Below are positions 39,461-48,601 of a DNA stretch of 64,000 nt, piece by piece. Positions within the stretch are counted from its first letter, which is position 1, and each line of letters opens with the position of its first letter. The position numbers and the translations under genes were made by a program. Under the pieces are notes generated by a model. That model had not been told where the DNA came from. It did not search any database and saw only the letters and a program-made list of their open reading frames with translations. Source of the DNA: Micromonospora_G sp040676775 (GTDB lineage: Bacteria; Actinomycetota; Actinomycetes; Mycobacteriales; Micromonosporaceae); NCBI RefSeq assembly GCF_040676775.1, contig NZ_JBFAPP010000015.1, forward strand, positions 1 through 64,000, written 5' to 3'.

Positions 39461-41962
39461 TCAGGCGTCGGGATTGTCGCCTTGGAGGGTGGAGAGGACG
39501 TCGTCTAGCTCGTCGGGCTTGATCAGGACGTCGCGGGCCTTGGAGCCCTCGGAGGGGCCGACGACGCCACGGGTCTCCATCAGGTCCATCAGACGGCCGG
39601 CCTTGGCGAAACCGACCCGCAGCTTGCGCTGCAGCATCGAGGTGGAGCCGAACTGCGAGGTCACCACCAGCTCGATCGCCTGCACGAGTACGTCCAGGTC
39701 GTCGCCGATGTCCTCGTCGACCTTCTTCTTCGTGTCCTTGGCCGGGGCGAGCACATCGGAGCGGAACTCCGGCTCACGCTGGTCCTTGCAGAACTTCACG
39801 ATGTCGCTGATCTCGGACTCGTTGACCCAGGCGCCCTGGATGCGTACCGGCTTGGAGGCGCCCATCGGCAGGAACAGGCCGTCGCCTCGGCCGATCAGCT
39901 TCTCCGCGCCGGGCTGGTCGAGGATGACCCGCGAGTCGGCCAGCGAGGAGGTGGCGAACGCCAGCCGGGACGGCACGTTCGCCTTGATCAGACCGGTCAC
40001 CACGTCGACCGAGGGGCGCTGGGTGGCGAGCACCAGGTGGATGCCGGCGGCGCGGGCGAGCTGGGTGATGCGTACGACCGAGTCCTCCACGTCGCGCGGG
40101 GCGACCATCATCAGGTCGGCCAGCTCGTCCACGATCACCAGCAGGTACGGGTACGGCCGGATCTCCCGCTCACTGCCCGGTGGCGGCTTGATCTGTCCGG
40201 CCCGGACCTTGCGGTTGTAGTCGTCGATGTGGCGTACCCCGGCGGCGGCGAGGTCGTCGTAGCGCATGTCCATCTCGCGGACCACCCAGTCCAGCGAGTC
40301 GGCCGCCTTCTTCGGGTTGGTCACGATCGGGGTGACCAGATGCGGGATCCCCTCGTAGCTGGTCATCTCGACCCGCTTCGGGTCGATCAGCAGTAGCCGT
40401 ACCTCGTCCGGGGTGGCCCGGCTCAGGATCGACACCAGCAGCGAGTTCAGGCAGGACGACTTGCCCGCACCGGTCGCACCGGCGATCAGGATGTGCGGCA
40501 TCTTGGCCAGGTTGGCCACCACGTAGCCGCCCTCGATGTCCTTGCCGAGGGCCACCAGCATCGGGTGGTGGTCGTTGCCGGCGGCACGGGAGCGGAGCAC
40601 GTCACCGAGGGCCACGTCCTCCCGGTCGGTGTTCGGGATCTCCACGCCGACCGCGCTCTTGCCCGGGATCGGGCTGAGGATCCGTACGTCCGGGGACTTG
40701 ACCGCGTACGCGATGTTGCGGGAGAGCTGGGTGATCCGCTCCACCTTCACGCCGTGGCCGAGTTCCACCTCGTAGCGGGTCACGGTCGGTCCCCGGGTGA
40801 AGCCGGTCACCGCGGCGTCCACGTCGAACTGGTCGAAGACTCCGGTGAGTGCGGCGATCACCTCGTCGTTGGCCTTGCTCCGGGTCTTCGGCGCGCTGCC
40901 GGTACGCAGCAGGTTCGCCGGTGGCAGTACGTAGTCGCCGCCGAGACCGGTGATGGCGAGCTGTTCGGCGCGGGTCGGCGCGGGCGAGTGCTCGGGCGGC
41001 TCGGCGACCTTCCGGGTGGCGGGCACCTTCGCGGGCGGTTTGCGGGGCACCGGGACCGGCTCGTCGGGGAACTCGTCCGCACCGTACCCGTCGGTTTCGG
41101 TGGCGGATCCGACCCGGCTGCCGGTGCGGCGCCGGGACGGCCGGCGGCGGGCCGGGGTTTCCTCCTCGTCCTCGTCCGCCTCGTCGATCTCGTCGTCGGT
41201 GAGGGTGCTGCCGCCGCCGCGACCGGTGACCGCCTCGGCGAACAGCCCCAACCGCTCGGGGACCTTGTTGATCGGCGTCGCGGTGACCACGAGCAGCCCG
41301 AAGAGGACCAGCAGCACCAGCAGCGGTACGGCCACCCACGGGGTGACCGCGTTCTCCAGCGTCTGGCCGATGCCGGCGCCGATCAGCCCACCGGCGTAGT
41401 CGCGTTCGAGGTTGTTGGCCGGGTGGTGGCCGATGTGCAGCAGGCCGCCGGTGCCCAGGATGAGCGCCGACCAGCCGACCAGTCCACGGCCGCGGTGCTC
41501 CGCCTCGCTCGGGCTGCGCATCAGCCGGATCGCACCGATGAGCAGCAACAGCGGCAGGACCACGGAGATCGCGCCGAGGAAGAGCCGTACGGTGTCGGCC
41601 AGCCGGGTGCCGAGCGGCCCGGCGGAGGAGAACCAGACCGCGACCGCGGTCAGGATGGACAGGCCGAGCATGAGCAGCCCGGCGCCGTCGCGGCGGTGTT
41701 CCGGGTCGAGTTCGCGGGCGGTGGCCGCCTGGCGGCCGGCCGCGCGGAACGCCCAGCCGACACCGTGTGCCAGTCCCATCCACATCGTGTTGACCGCGCG
41801 CCCGACGTAGACCGCCGGTGAGGTGCGGACGGGTCGTCGGCTGGCCGCACGGGCGCGGGCAGCCGGCTGGGCACGCGTGCCCTGTCGGGTACGGGAAGGT
41901 GCGGCGCCGCGCGTCGACGACCCGCTTCGGCGCCGGTTCGCCTGAGGGGTACGGCCCGCCAT
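39461..41962 (-). CDS. ftsK: DNA translocase FtsK/SpoIIIE
   Basis: The 833-residue septal DNA pump moves chromosomes during division and sporulation. An N-terminal basic leader (1-50) precedes four membrane segments (about 75-230), a charged Pro-rich linker (240-330), the alpha/beta motor and the C-terminal gamma winged helix. Visible motor motifs are HILIAGATGAGKSSCLNSLL (Walker A), VRLLLIDPKRVEM, and YLLVIVDELADLMMVAP (Walker B). The gamma domain reads GSTSMLQRKLRVGFAKAGRL. The start MAGRTPQANRR at 41962 is preferred; nine more codons are open upstream, and neither has a clear ribosome site. It lies in the conserved ftsK-pgsA-clgR segment. Confidence 0.95.
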   Translation of the reverse strand: MAGRTPQANRRRSGSSTRGAAPSRTRQGTRAQPAARARAASRRPVRTSPAVYVGRAVNTMWMGLAHGVGWAFRAAGRQAATARELDPEHRRDGAGLLMLGLSILTAVAVWFSSAGPLGTRLADTVRLFLGAISVVLPLLLLIGAIRLMRSPSEAEHRGRGLVGWSALILGTGGLLHIGHHPANNLERDYAGGLIGAGIGQTLENAVTPWVAVPLLVLLVLFGLLVVTATPINKVPERLGLFAEAVTGRGGGSTLTDDEIDEADEDEEETPARRRPSRRRTGSRVGSATETDGYGADEFPDEPVPVPRKPPAKVPATRKVAEPPEHSPAPTRAEQLAITGLGGDYVLPPANLLRTGSAPKTRSKANDEVIAALTGVFDQFDVDAAVTGFTRGPTVTRYEVELGHGVKVERITQLSRNIAYAVKSPDVRILSPIPGKSAVGVEIPNTDREDVALGDVLRSRAAGNDHHPMLVALGKDIEGGYVVANLAKMPHILIAGATGAGKSSCLNSLLVSILSRATPDEVRLLLIDPKRVEMTSYEGIPHLVTPIVTNPKKAADSLDWVVREMDMRYDDLAAAGVRHIDDYNRKVRAGQIKPPPGSEREIRPYPYLLVIVDELADLMMVAPRDVEDSVVRITQLARAAGIHLVLATQRPSVDVVTGLIKANVPSRLAFATSSLADSRVILDQPGAEKLIGRGDGLFLPMGASKPVRIQGAWVNESEISDIVKFCKDQREPEFRSDVLAPAKDTKKKVDEDIGDDLDVLVQAIELVVTSQFGSTSMLQRKLRVGFAKAGRLMDLMETRGVVGPSEGSKARDVLIKPDELDDVLSTLQGDNPDA

Positions 41963-42156
41963 AAGGTCACACGTTAGCCCTGCCGTCACGGATATCCGCG
42001 CTTTTACCGGTCGTGTCCGCCCCCGGTCCGGCGCAACGTCACAGTCGGTACGGTCGAACGAGCTGGACGGTCCGGCCGAACTATGCCGGCTCGCGTGATC
42101 CGCCTAACATCACGGGCAGACCAAGCAACCCATCTCGCCGTAACGGGGGACGTCGC

Positions 42157-42627
42157 ATGTCATCGCCGGGTTTGCCGCACTCTCCGGAGGAGCCGGCCGA
42201 GGCCGGGCAGTTGCAGACGCTGCAACCGCTGACCAACGACCTCATCGCGGCGGTGCTCAGTGCCCGAGGCTTCTCCTTCTACACCGACGGCGACGGTGAC
42301 CTGGTCGGCAGGTGGGACGACAACCTGATCTACTTCTTCCGACTCGGCCCGGACGGTGAACTGCTCCAGGTGCGCACGATGGCCGCGACCACGTTCCCGA
42401 TCGACCGGGTGCCGGAGCTGTACGCGTTCTGCAACTCGTGGAACCACGACCGGTTGTGGCCCAAGGCGTTCGTACACGTCAACGACGACGGCAGTGCGCG
42501 GGTCTGCGGCGAGGTGACCGCCGACCTGGCCCAGGGCGTGACGTTGCACCAACTCGACCAGCTGATCAACTGTGGCATCTCGACCGGTTGCCAGCTCGCC
42601 GAGTCCGCCGCCGAACTGCGACCCTGA
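42157..42627 (+). CDS. YbjN-domain protein, upstream partner of the Hsp90-like gene
   Basis: The 156-residue protein consists of a YbjN domain, which shares the fold of type III secretion chaperones. The characteristic block ELYAFCNSWNHDRLWPKAFV is at about 89-108, preceded by FYTDGDGDLVGRWDDNLIYF. The ATG at 42157 has GGGGGA upstream. It is the first gene of a tight plus-strand group: 14 bp later comes an Hsp90-like gene, then a TPR protein whose C-terminal domain repeats the same YbjN block. A chaperone-adaptor role is inferred from fold and context only. Confidence 0.85.
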   Translation: MSSPGLPHSPEEPAEAGQLQTLQPLTNDLIAAVLSARGFSFYTDGDGDLVGRWDDNLIYFFRLGPDGELLQVRTMAATTFPIDRVPELYAFCNSWNHDRLWPKAFVHVNDDGSARVCGEVTADLAQGVTLHQLDQLINCGISTGCQLAESAAELRP

Positions 42628-42641
42628 GCGCGGGATCCACC

Positions 42642-44498
42642 ATGGAGCAACGGTTCCGGGTCGACCTGCGCGGCATAGTCGACCTGCTCAGCCAACACCT
42701 GTACAGCAGCCCCCGGGTCTACGCCCGCGAGCTGTTGCAGAACGCCGCCGACGCGATCACCGCCCGGCGGGCGCTGCCCCCTGACGCCGACCCGGCGCCC
42801 GAGCCGGGGCGGGTCGTTTTCGAGATCGACCCGGACGGCACGCTCCGGGTGCACGACAACGGCGTCGGGCTGACCGAGCCCGAGGTGCACACCTTCCTGG
42901 CCAGCGTCGGGCGTACCTCGAAACGCGACGAGTTGGGCTTCGCCCGGCAGGATTTCCTCGGCCAGTTCGGCATCGGCCTGCTCTCCTGTTTCATGGTCGC
43001 CGACACCATCGAGGTGGTGTCCCGCTCGGTCACCGGCACCCCGGCGGTGCGCTGGACCGGGCACGCCGACGGGCGGTACACGGTGGCGGTGGACGACGCG
43101 GCCCGGCCGCACATCGGCACCACCGTGACCCTGCGGCCGCGGCCCGGTGGGGCGCACTGGTTCGCACCGGACCAGGTCGCGGACCTGGTCAGGGCGTACG
43201 GGCACCTGCTCGACGTGGAGGTGCTCCGGCACGCCCCGGGCACGGACGAGCTGCGGCTGACCGAGACGCAGGCGCCGTGGGAGGTCGACCACGAAGACCC
43301 GGACGTACGCCGCGCGGCGCTGCTCGACTACGGGGCGCAGCTGCTCGGCAGCCGCCCGATGGACGTGATCGACCTGCGGATGCCCGAGGCCGGTCTGGTC
43401 GGTGTCGGTTTCGTGCTGCCGACCGCGAACACGGTCCAGGCCGGCGGGCACCGGGTCTACCTGAAGCGGATGCTGCTCACCGAGAACGCGGTCGGGCTGG
43501 TCCCGGAGTGGGCGTTCTTCGTCCGCTGCGTGGTCGACACGTCGGTGCTGCGGCCCACCGCCAGCCGCGAGGGTCTCTACGACGACGACCTGCTGTCCCA
43601 GGTGCAGGAGTCGCTCGGCGGGCAGATCCGGGACTGGTTGCTGGACCTGTCGGTGCACCACCCGGACCGGCTCGCCGCCTTCCTGCGGGTGCACCACCTC
43701 GGGGTGAAGGCGCTCGCCGTACGCGACGACGAGATGCTGCGCCTGGTCGACGCCGGACTGCCGTTCGAAACAAGCCGGGGCACGATGACCCTGCGTGCCT
43801 TCCGGCGGGGCGCCACCGTGCTGCGGTACGCCGAGACGGTCGACGAGTTCCGCGCCCTCGCCGCGATCGCCAGTGCCGCCGGCACTCCCCTGGTCAACGC
43901 CGGTTACGCGTACGACACGGAGATCCTGGAGCGGCTGCACCGGATCGACCGGTCGGTCACCGCACGGCGGTTGGATCCGGGTGAGCTGGCCGCCCGGCTG
44001 GAGCCGCTGCCGGTCGAGCAGGAGGCGGAACTGGCGACGTTCCTGGGCGTCGCCCGGGGCGTACTGGCCGAGTTCGGCTGTGTGCCGCTGATCCGCCAGT
44101 TCGACCCGGTCACCGTACCGGCGCTCTATGTGGTGAGCCGGCGGGCGCACGAGCAGGAGACGGTGCACCGCAACCTGGCGCAGGCCGACGAGCTCTGGTC
44201 CGATGTGCTCTCCGCCTTCGCCGAGGTGGAGATCGAGCACCGCCCGGAGCTGGTGTTCAACTGGCGGCATCCGCTGATCCGGCGGATCACCGCGGGCCCG
44301 CCCGGCGCCACCCTCCGCCACGGCATCGAGGCCCTGTACGGGCAGGCGCTGCTCGCCGGCCACCACCCGCTACGCGCGGTCGACACCGCCGCCCTGAACC
44401 GGTCGTTTCTCGCGCTGCTCGACCGCGCCTTCTCCGGCCCGCCGGCCGGTACGGGCGCGGTCGCGGCAGCGGACCCGCCCCCCGAGGAGATCCCATGA
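42642..44498 (+). CDS. HSP90 family (HtpG-like) protein
   Basis: The 618-residue protein has a full GHKL ATPase domain: ELLQNAADAI (Glu30, Asn34, Asp37), DNGVG (72-76), and FLGQFGIGLLSCF (Gly107-Gly112). The middle domain is recognisable (RVYLKRMLLTENAVGLVPEW, SREGLYDDDLLSQVQESLG). Beyond about residue 340 it diverges from canonical HtpG, ending in a short Ala/Pro tail, so dimerisation and client binding may differ. It is flanked by two YbjN-domain genes in the same direction, 14 bp after the first. ATP-dependent chaperoning is expected; clients are unknown. A coupled 12-codon frame overlaps its stop. Confidence 0.9.
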   Translation: MEQRFRVDLRGIVDLLSQHLYSSPRVYARELLQNAADAITARRALPPDADPAPEPGRVVFEIDPDGTLRVHDNGVGLTEPEVHTFLASVGRTSKRDELGFARQDFLGQFGIGLLSCFMVADTIEVVSRSVTGTPAVRWTGHADGRYTVAVDDAARPHIGTTVTLRPRPGGAHWFAPDQVADLVRAYGHLLDVEVLRHAPGTDELRLTETQAPWEVDHEDPDVRRAALLDYGAQLLGSRPMDVIDLRMPEAGLVGVGFVLPTANTVQAGGHRVYLKRMLLTENAVGLVPEWAFFVRCVVDTSVLRPTASREGLYDDDLLSQVQESLGGQIRDWLLDLSVHHPDRLAAFLRVHHLGVKALAVRDDEMLRLVDAGLPFETSRGTMTLRAFRRGATVLRYAETVDEFRALAAIASAAGTPLVNAGYAYDTEILERLHRIDRSVTARRLDPGELAARLEPLPVEQEAELATFLGVARGVLAEFGCVPLIRQFDPVTVPALYVVSRRAHEQETVHRNLAQADELWSDVLSAFAEVEIEHRPELVFNWRHPLIRRITAGPPGATLRHGIEALYGQALLAGHHPLRAVDTAALNRSFLALLDRAFSGPPAGTGAVAAADPPPEEIP

Positions 44499-44533
44499 AC
44501 ACCCCCCTCTCGTACCGCGTGGACGCAGCGTGA
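44495..44533 (+). other. 12-codon open frame coupled to the Hsp90-like gene
   Basis: An ATG at 44495 overlaps the Hsp90-like stop (ATGA) and follows a good GAGGAGA ribosome site, yet the frame ends after twelve codons (MNTPLSYRVDAA) at 44533. The next real gene begins 76 bp later. It may be a leader peptide, or the original start of the downstream gene cut off by the GAGCGAGCGAAGCGAGC-type repetitive DNA that follows. Confidence 0.4.
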
Positions 44534-44609
44534 GCGAGCGAAGCGAGCGAATCAGCAAGGTCAGCGCCAGGTTGGCTCATGCTGCCGGTGAGCGCAGCGA
44601 GGCGGCGGC

Positions 44610-46184
44610 ATGAGTGAGCAGGAAGAGCTGGTCGAGGCGCTGGAGGACGCGCGGGACCTGCCGGACGGCGACGGCAAGATCGCCGAGCTGGAGCGGATCG
44701 TGGCGCACGCCGACGCCGCCGGCAACGTACGGCTCGGCTTCGATGCCCGGTTCGCCGTGATCGACGCGTACAACAACCACACCGAGCGGTGGCGGATGCT
44801 GCCGCCGTTCAGTTGGTGCCTGGCCGCCTTCGACCGTGACCCGTCGCTGTTCGACGACTGGGACGCGGAGATGCTGCGCTGGTACCACAAGTGGGCGATC
44901 GCCGCGCTGCGCAGCACACCCAGGGTGGGACTGGTGCAGACCCAGGCGGCCCTGGACGACCTGGAACGCCGGTTCAAGGCCGGCGGGCGCAGCCTGCAGG
45001 CGGTCTACAACCTGCGTTGCCGGGTCGCCGACCATCTCGGTGACGAGGCCGGGGCGCGGGAGTGGCTGGCCAAGTGGCGCGGCGCCCGCCGGGACGAGAA
45101 CAGCGACTGCGCGGGTTGCGACCCGTCCCGCCAGGCCGAGCTGCTGGCCGGCTGGGGCGAGTGGGAGGCGGCGGTCGACACCGTCGAGCCGGTGCTCTCC
45201 GGTGCGCTCGGTTGCGCCGAGCAGCCGGAGAAGGCCCTGGTCACGGTGCTGATCGCGTACCTGCGGCTGGGTCGCTACGACGAGGCGGCCCAGGCGCACG
45301 TGCGGGCGTACCGCCGGCACCGGCACGAGCGGGACGCGTTCCCGTTCCTCGCCGAGCACCTGCGGTTCTGCGCGTTGACCGGTCAGCACGAGCGCGGGCT
45401 GGAGATCCTCGGCACCCACCTCGGCTGGCTGGACCGGCCGTACGACGAGTCCTCGGCGATGGAGTTCTCCGCCGCGGGCGCGCTGGTCTGCCGGCTGGCC
45501 GCGGAGGCCGGCGTCGACCGCAAGATCCAACGCCCGGAGTACGGCGAACGCGCCGCCGCCGAGCTGTCCCTGACGGCGCTCGGTGCCGATCTCGTGGCCA
45601 CCGCGCAGGATCTCGCCGGACGGTTCGACGCCCGCAACGGCTCCAGCCACCAGTCCGGGCGGATGGCCGCGTGGCTGGCCGAGCGGCCGGTCGACGCGCC
45701 GGTGGTGCTGCCGCCGGACGAGCCGCCGGGCGACTGGGCGATGCCGTCCGCGCTGCCGCCGGAGGGGCGGCAGGACGTGGTGGCGCCGCTGCGGATCGAG
45801 GGCATCGTCGCGGTGTTGCAGGAACGCGGCGACCACTACCTGGTGGACGAGGACGGCACGGTCGGCGGGCGCTGGGGCACCGCCGTGATCCAGTTCCAGC
45901 AGATCGGTGAGCGGCAGGAGATCCTGCACGCGCGGGTGATCGCCGACCGCCGGCTGGAGGCGGACCGGCTGGCCGAGGCGTACGAGTTCTGCAACTCGTG
46001 GAACCACGACCAGTTGCTGCCGAAGGCGTACGTGCACGACACCGGCGAGGGCGAGTTGATCATCGCTGGTGACGTGACCACCGACCTGGAACACGGCGTC
46101 AGTGCCCCCCAGTTGGCCGCCCTCATCAACGCCACCGTAGCCACCGGCGCCGCCTTCGCCGACGCCGTAACCAACCTCCCCTAA
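44610..46184 (+). CDS. TPR-like protein with C-terminal YbjN domain
   Basis: The 524-residue protein has a helical N-terminal two-thirds (about 1-350) resembling tetratricopeptide repeats (LVTVLIAYLRLGRYDEAAQA; LRFCALTGQHERGLEILGTH) and a YbjN domain at about 395-520. The YbjN block EAYEFCNSWNHDQLLPKAYV is nearly the same as in the first gene of the operon, pointing to a duplicated domain. The TPR part suits protein binding, the YbjN part chaperone-like binding; together with the Hsp90-like ATPase this suggests a co-chaperone. The start follows GAGGCGG. A dispersed palindrome lies directly after the stop. Confidence 0.85.
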   Translation: MSEQEELVEALEDARDLPDGDGKIAELERIVAHADAAGNVRLGFDARFAVIDAYNNHTERWRMLPPFSWCLAAFDRDPSLFDDWDAEMLRWYHKWAIAALRSTPRVGLVQTQAALDDLERRFKAGGRSLQAVYNLRCRVADHLGDEAGAREWLAKWRGARRDENSDCAGCDPSRQAELLAGWGEWEAAVDTVEPVLSGALGCAEQPEKALVTVLIAYLRLGRYDEAAQAHVRAYRRHRHERDAFPFLAEHLRFCALTGQHERGLEILGTHLGWLDRPYDESSAMEFSAAGALVCRLAAEAGVDRKIQRPEYGERAAAELSLTALGADLVATAQDLAGRFDARNGSSHQSGRMAAWLAERPVDAPVVLPPDEPPGDWAMPSALPPEGRQDVVAPLRIEGIVAVLQERGDHYLVDEDGTVGGRWGTAVIQFQQIGERQEILHARVIADRRLEADRLAEAYEFCNSWNHDQLLPKAYVHDTGEGELIIAGDVTTDLEHGVSAPQLAALINATVATGAAFADAVTNLP

Positions 46185-46200
46185 ACCCCACCCAAGCCCG

Positions 46201-46262
46201 CGTTGATCATGAAGTTAGCGCATCGGGAAGGCCGATTTCTTGCGCTAACTTCATGATCGACG
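46201..46262. repeat. Dispersed long palindrome, copy 2
   Basis: Arms 46201-46222 and 46241-46262 (22 bp, one mismatch, loop 18 nt) share the core GATCATGAAGTTAGCG with copies at 15936-16003 and 55052-55130. It lies between convergent genes; the right arm includes the stop codon of the minus-strand DUF2784 gene. Confidence 0.88.
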
Positions 46263-46643
46263 GGTTGGGTCGGGGTGGGGGTGGGGGATTCGGCGGCGGC
46301 GGAGGGCGAAGACTGTCCAGGAGGTGGCGATCAGTAGGGCGAGCAGGGTCTGGGCCAGGGCGGTGAACCGGGCGGGATAGAGCACTCCTTCGACGTACCG
46401 GTCGATGAAACCCTGGGTGGTCGCGGCGCCGGACTCACCGGCCTGACGTCTCGACCAGTGCTCGGCGTAGGTCAGCGGGCAGACCAGCTTGCCCACGACG
46501 ACCGTCACCCCCCAGACCGCGGCGGCCAGATGCGGCCAGATCGTCCAGCGCCAGTGCCAGGCCACGAACCCACCGAACACCAGGTAGGCCAGAAAGCCGA
46601 AATGCACCACCAGGATCACCGTGGTCAACAACCGATAGCCCAT
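46251..46643 (-). CDS. DUF2784 membrane protein
   Basis: The 130-residue protein has about four predicted membrane segments and the DUF2784 pattern: VVHFGFLAYLVFGGFVAWHW near the N-terminus and VVVGKLVCPLTYAEHWSRRQ in the middle, followed by FIDRYVEGVLYP. Function is unknown. Its last codons and TGA fall inside a dispersed palindromic repeat, so the C-terminal residues (TRRS) are partly repeat-encoded. The downstream position of a FAD oxidoreductase gene on the same strand, 90 bp upstream of this gene, may mean joint transcription. Confidence 0.85.
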   Translation of the reverse strand: MGYRLLTTVILVVHFGFLAYLVFGGFVAWHWRWTIWPHLAAAVWGVTVVVGKLVCPLTYAEHWSRRQAGESGAATTQGFIDRYVEGVLYPARFTALAQTLLALLIATSWTVFALRRRRIPHPHPDPTRRS

Positions 46644-46733
46644 GTACGCCTCCGCAGGCCAGGCTACGCAGCAACGGCCGGCGAATCCTGGGTACGCGAA
46701 CTCAGACCCGCGCGCCGCGGCAGAGCCGTTCGG

Positions 46734-48137
46734 TCACACGTGGGTGTCCGCCGGGGCGCTGTCGCTGGGGTCGGTCGCACGAGTGCCGCGCAACATTCCA
46801 CGTAGCACCCGCAGCATGATGCCCGGTGCCAGCAGACTGGTCGGCGGGTCGATCAGGTTCAGGACCCGCAGGAACGCCGCCCCGAGTACGGCGTCGGTCG
46901 TGGCCGCCCGGTGCAGCCGGTGGACGTACGCGTTGACGAACCGCACCTTCGCCGTACGGGGGCCGACCACCTCGGGAAACCGCAGGTCGGTGCCGACCGC
47001 TATCGACCAGGGCGCGTCGATCAGCCTCGCGGCACCCCGGAAGAACCGCCGAGCCAGATCGTCCGTGCCACCCGCGAGCAGTTGCCGCAGCAGCAGCGCC
47101 TCCAGGCTCGCCACGGTCATGCCCTGGCCGTAGATCGGGTTGAAGCTGCACACGGCGTCGGCCACCACCAGGTAGCCGTCGGGGAAACGGCGCAGGCGCT
47201 CGTACCGTCTGCGGATGCTCGCCGGGAAGCGCATCTTCACCGGTTCGCCCGTCGGGACCGCGGTACGCAGCACCTCGGCGAACTCCGGCGCGACGAGCTT
47301 CCCGGCGTACTCGGCCATACCCTCGTCGTCGGTGGGCGGCTCCTCGCCGAGTGTGCCGGCGAAGGCGACCGCGAACTGGTCGTCCTCCCGGGCCGCGATG
47401 ATCGCCGAGCGCGGGCTGCCCGGCACGGCATTGGTCAGCACTCCCAGCAGCCCGCCGATGTGGTGCGGTTCCCGGCGGTAGGTGCGGGTCACGTAGGTGA
47501 CGTCCACGCGTACCAGCTCCTCGGCCGGGCGCGGGTAGCCGAGCTGGTCCAACCAGACCGGCGTACGGGAGGCGCGGCCCCCGGCGTCCACCACCAGGTC
47601 GGCGTCGATCGTGTACGCCTCGTCCTCGTCGGCGCCGTGCGGCAGCACCCGTACGCCGGTGATCCTGCTGTTGTCCGGGGTGGCGGTGATGCCCAGCACC
47701 TCGGTCGTGGCGAGGAACTCGACACCCGGCAGCGCCGCCACCCGTGCCCGTACGGCGTGCTCCAGCAGAGGCCGGCCGATGCCGACCGCGTACAGGGACG
47801 AGGGTCGGCGGCGCATCAGGTAGCCGTCGTTGTACCAGTTGACCTGCCCGTTCAGGTCCACCAGCGGTGCACCGCCCGAGTGGAGTTCGTCGGTCAGGCC
47901 GGGGAACAGCTCCTCGAACGCCTCCCGGCCACGGGCCAGCAGGACGTGCAACTGCCGGCCCTGCGGCACCCCGCGCCGGTTCGCCGGCTGGGTCGGCAAC
48001 CGGTCCCGGTCGATGACCACGATCCTGGCGTACGTCTCACTGAGTGCGCGGGCCGCGAGCAGCCCGCCCATGCTCCCGCCGACCACCACGGCGCTGCCAG
48101 TGGATGCCATGCGCAGCACTCTATGTGCCGAGTCCAT
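46734..48137 (-). CDS. FAD-dependent oxidoreductase (aromatic hydroxylase/halogenase-like fold)
   Basis: The roughly 467-residue flavoprotein has an N-terminal FAD-binding Rossmann motif GSAVVVGGSMGGLLAARALS, a GR-type segment ADLVVDAGGRASRTPVWLDQ and the second FAD motif GYLVVADAVCSFNPIYGQGM. This places it among PHBH-like monooxygenases and geranylgeranyl-reductase or halogenase relatives; no tryptophan-halogenase lysine motif was identified. Substrate unknown. Two starts are possible: ATG 48137 (MDSAHRVLRM) or ATG 48110 (MASTGSAVVV), neither with a clear ribosome site. It is divergent from the TraR/DksA gene. Confidence 0.82.
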   Translation of the reverse strand: MDSAHRVLRMASTGSAVVVGGSMGGLLAARALSETYARIVVIDRDRLPTQPANRRGVPQGRQLHVLLARGREAFEELFPGLTDELHSGGAPLVDLNGQVNWYNDGYLMRRRPSSLYAVGIGRPLLEHAVRARVAALPGVEFLATTEVLGITATPDNSRITGVRVLPHGADEDEAYTIDADLVVDAGGRASRTPVWLDQLGYPRPAEELVRVDVTYVTRTYRREPHHIGGLLGVLTNAVPGSPRSAIIAAREDDQFAVAFAGTLGEEPPTDDEGMAEYAGKLVAPEFAEVLRTAVPTGEPVKMRFPASIRRRYERLRRFPDGYLVVADAVCSFNPIYGQGMTVASLEALLLRQLLAGGTDDLARRFFRGAARLIDAPWSIAVGTDLRFPEVVGPRTAKVRFVNAYVHRLHRAATTDAVLGAAFLRVLNLIDPPTSLLAPGIMLRVLRGMLRGTRATDPSDSAPADTHV

Positions 48138-48229
48138 TGCATTCCGTCTTCGACGTTGCGCACTCGGCGTTGCCCACTCGGCCGGGGTCACCCACCTGCC
48201 ACGCCGTACGCTCGTCTGATGGAAGCGCC

Positions 48230-48583
48230 ATGAACGGGGAAGACGCCTCGGTCCGCGAGGTGCTGCTGCAACTACGCGAGCAGGCCGAGGCCCAGGCCGA
48301 GGCACTCGACGGCGACCTGCGGAACCTGTTCGAGGCATCCCGGTCGTCCAACGCCGACGACGAGCACGACCCGGAGGGGTCCACGATCGCGTTCGAACGG
48401 GCCCAGCTCACCGCCGTACTGGACGCGGCACGCCGACAGCTCGCCGAACTCGACGTCGCGCTGCAACGGCTCGACGATGGGACGTACGGCGTGTGCGAGG
48501 GGTGCGCGCGTCCGATTCCCGTCGAGCGGCTTGCCGTACGCCCCTCGGCCCGTACCTGTGTGACCTGCGCCAACCGGCGCTGA
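48230..48583 (+). CDS. TraR/DksA-family zinc-finger protein
   Basis: The 117-residue protein has a coiled-coil N-terminal part (about 10-80) and a C4 zinc finger CEGC-x17-CVTC at the end, the layout of TraR/DksA proteins that enter the RNA polymerase secondary channel. The coiled-coil tip carries NADDEHDPEGSTIAFERAQL; whether it holds the acidic tip residues needed for DksA activity is uncertain. Actinobacteria use RbpA/CarD for rRNA control, so the role of such small homologues is unsettled. GGAAG precedes the ATG. Confidence 0.85.
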   Translation: MNGEDASVREVLLQLREQAEAQAEALDGDLRNLFEASRSSNADDEHDPEGSTIAFERAQLTAVLDAARRQLAELDVALQRLDDGTYGVCEGCARPIPVERLAVRPSARTCVTCANRR

Positions 48584-48601
48584 CGGGGCCTTCGGGGGCG
48601 G

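Noticed and set aside
42642..44498. Calling the Hsp90-like gene htpG
   Set aside because: The ATPase domain fits, but the C-terminal half diverges and the YbjN neighbours suggest a separate subfamily.
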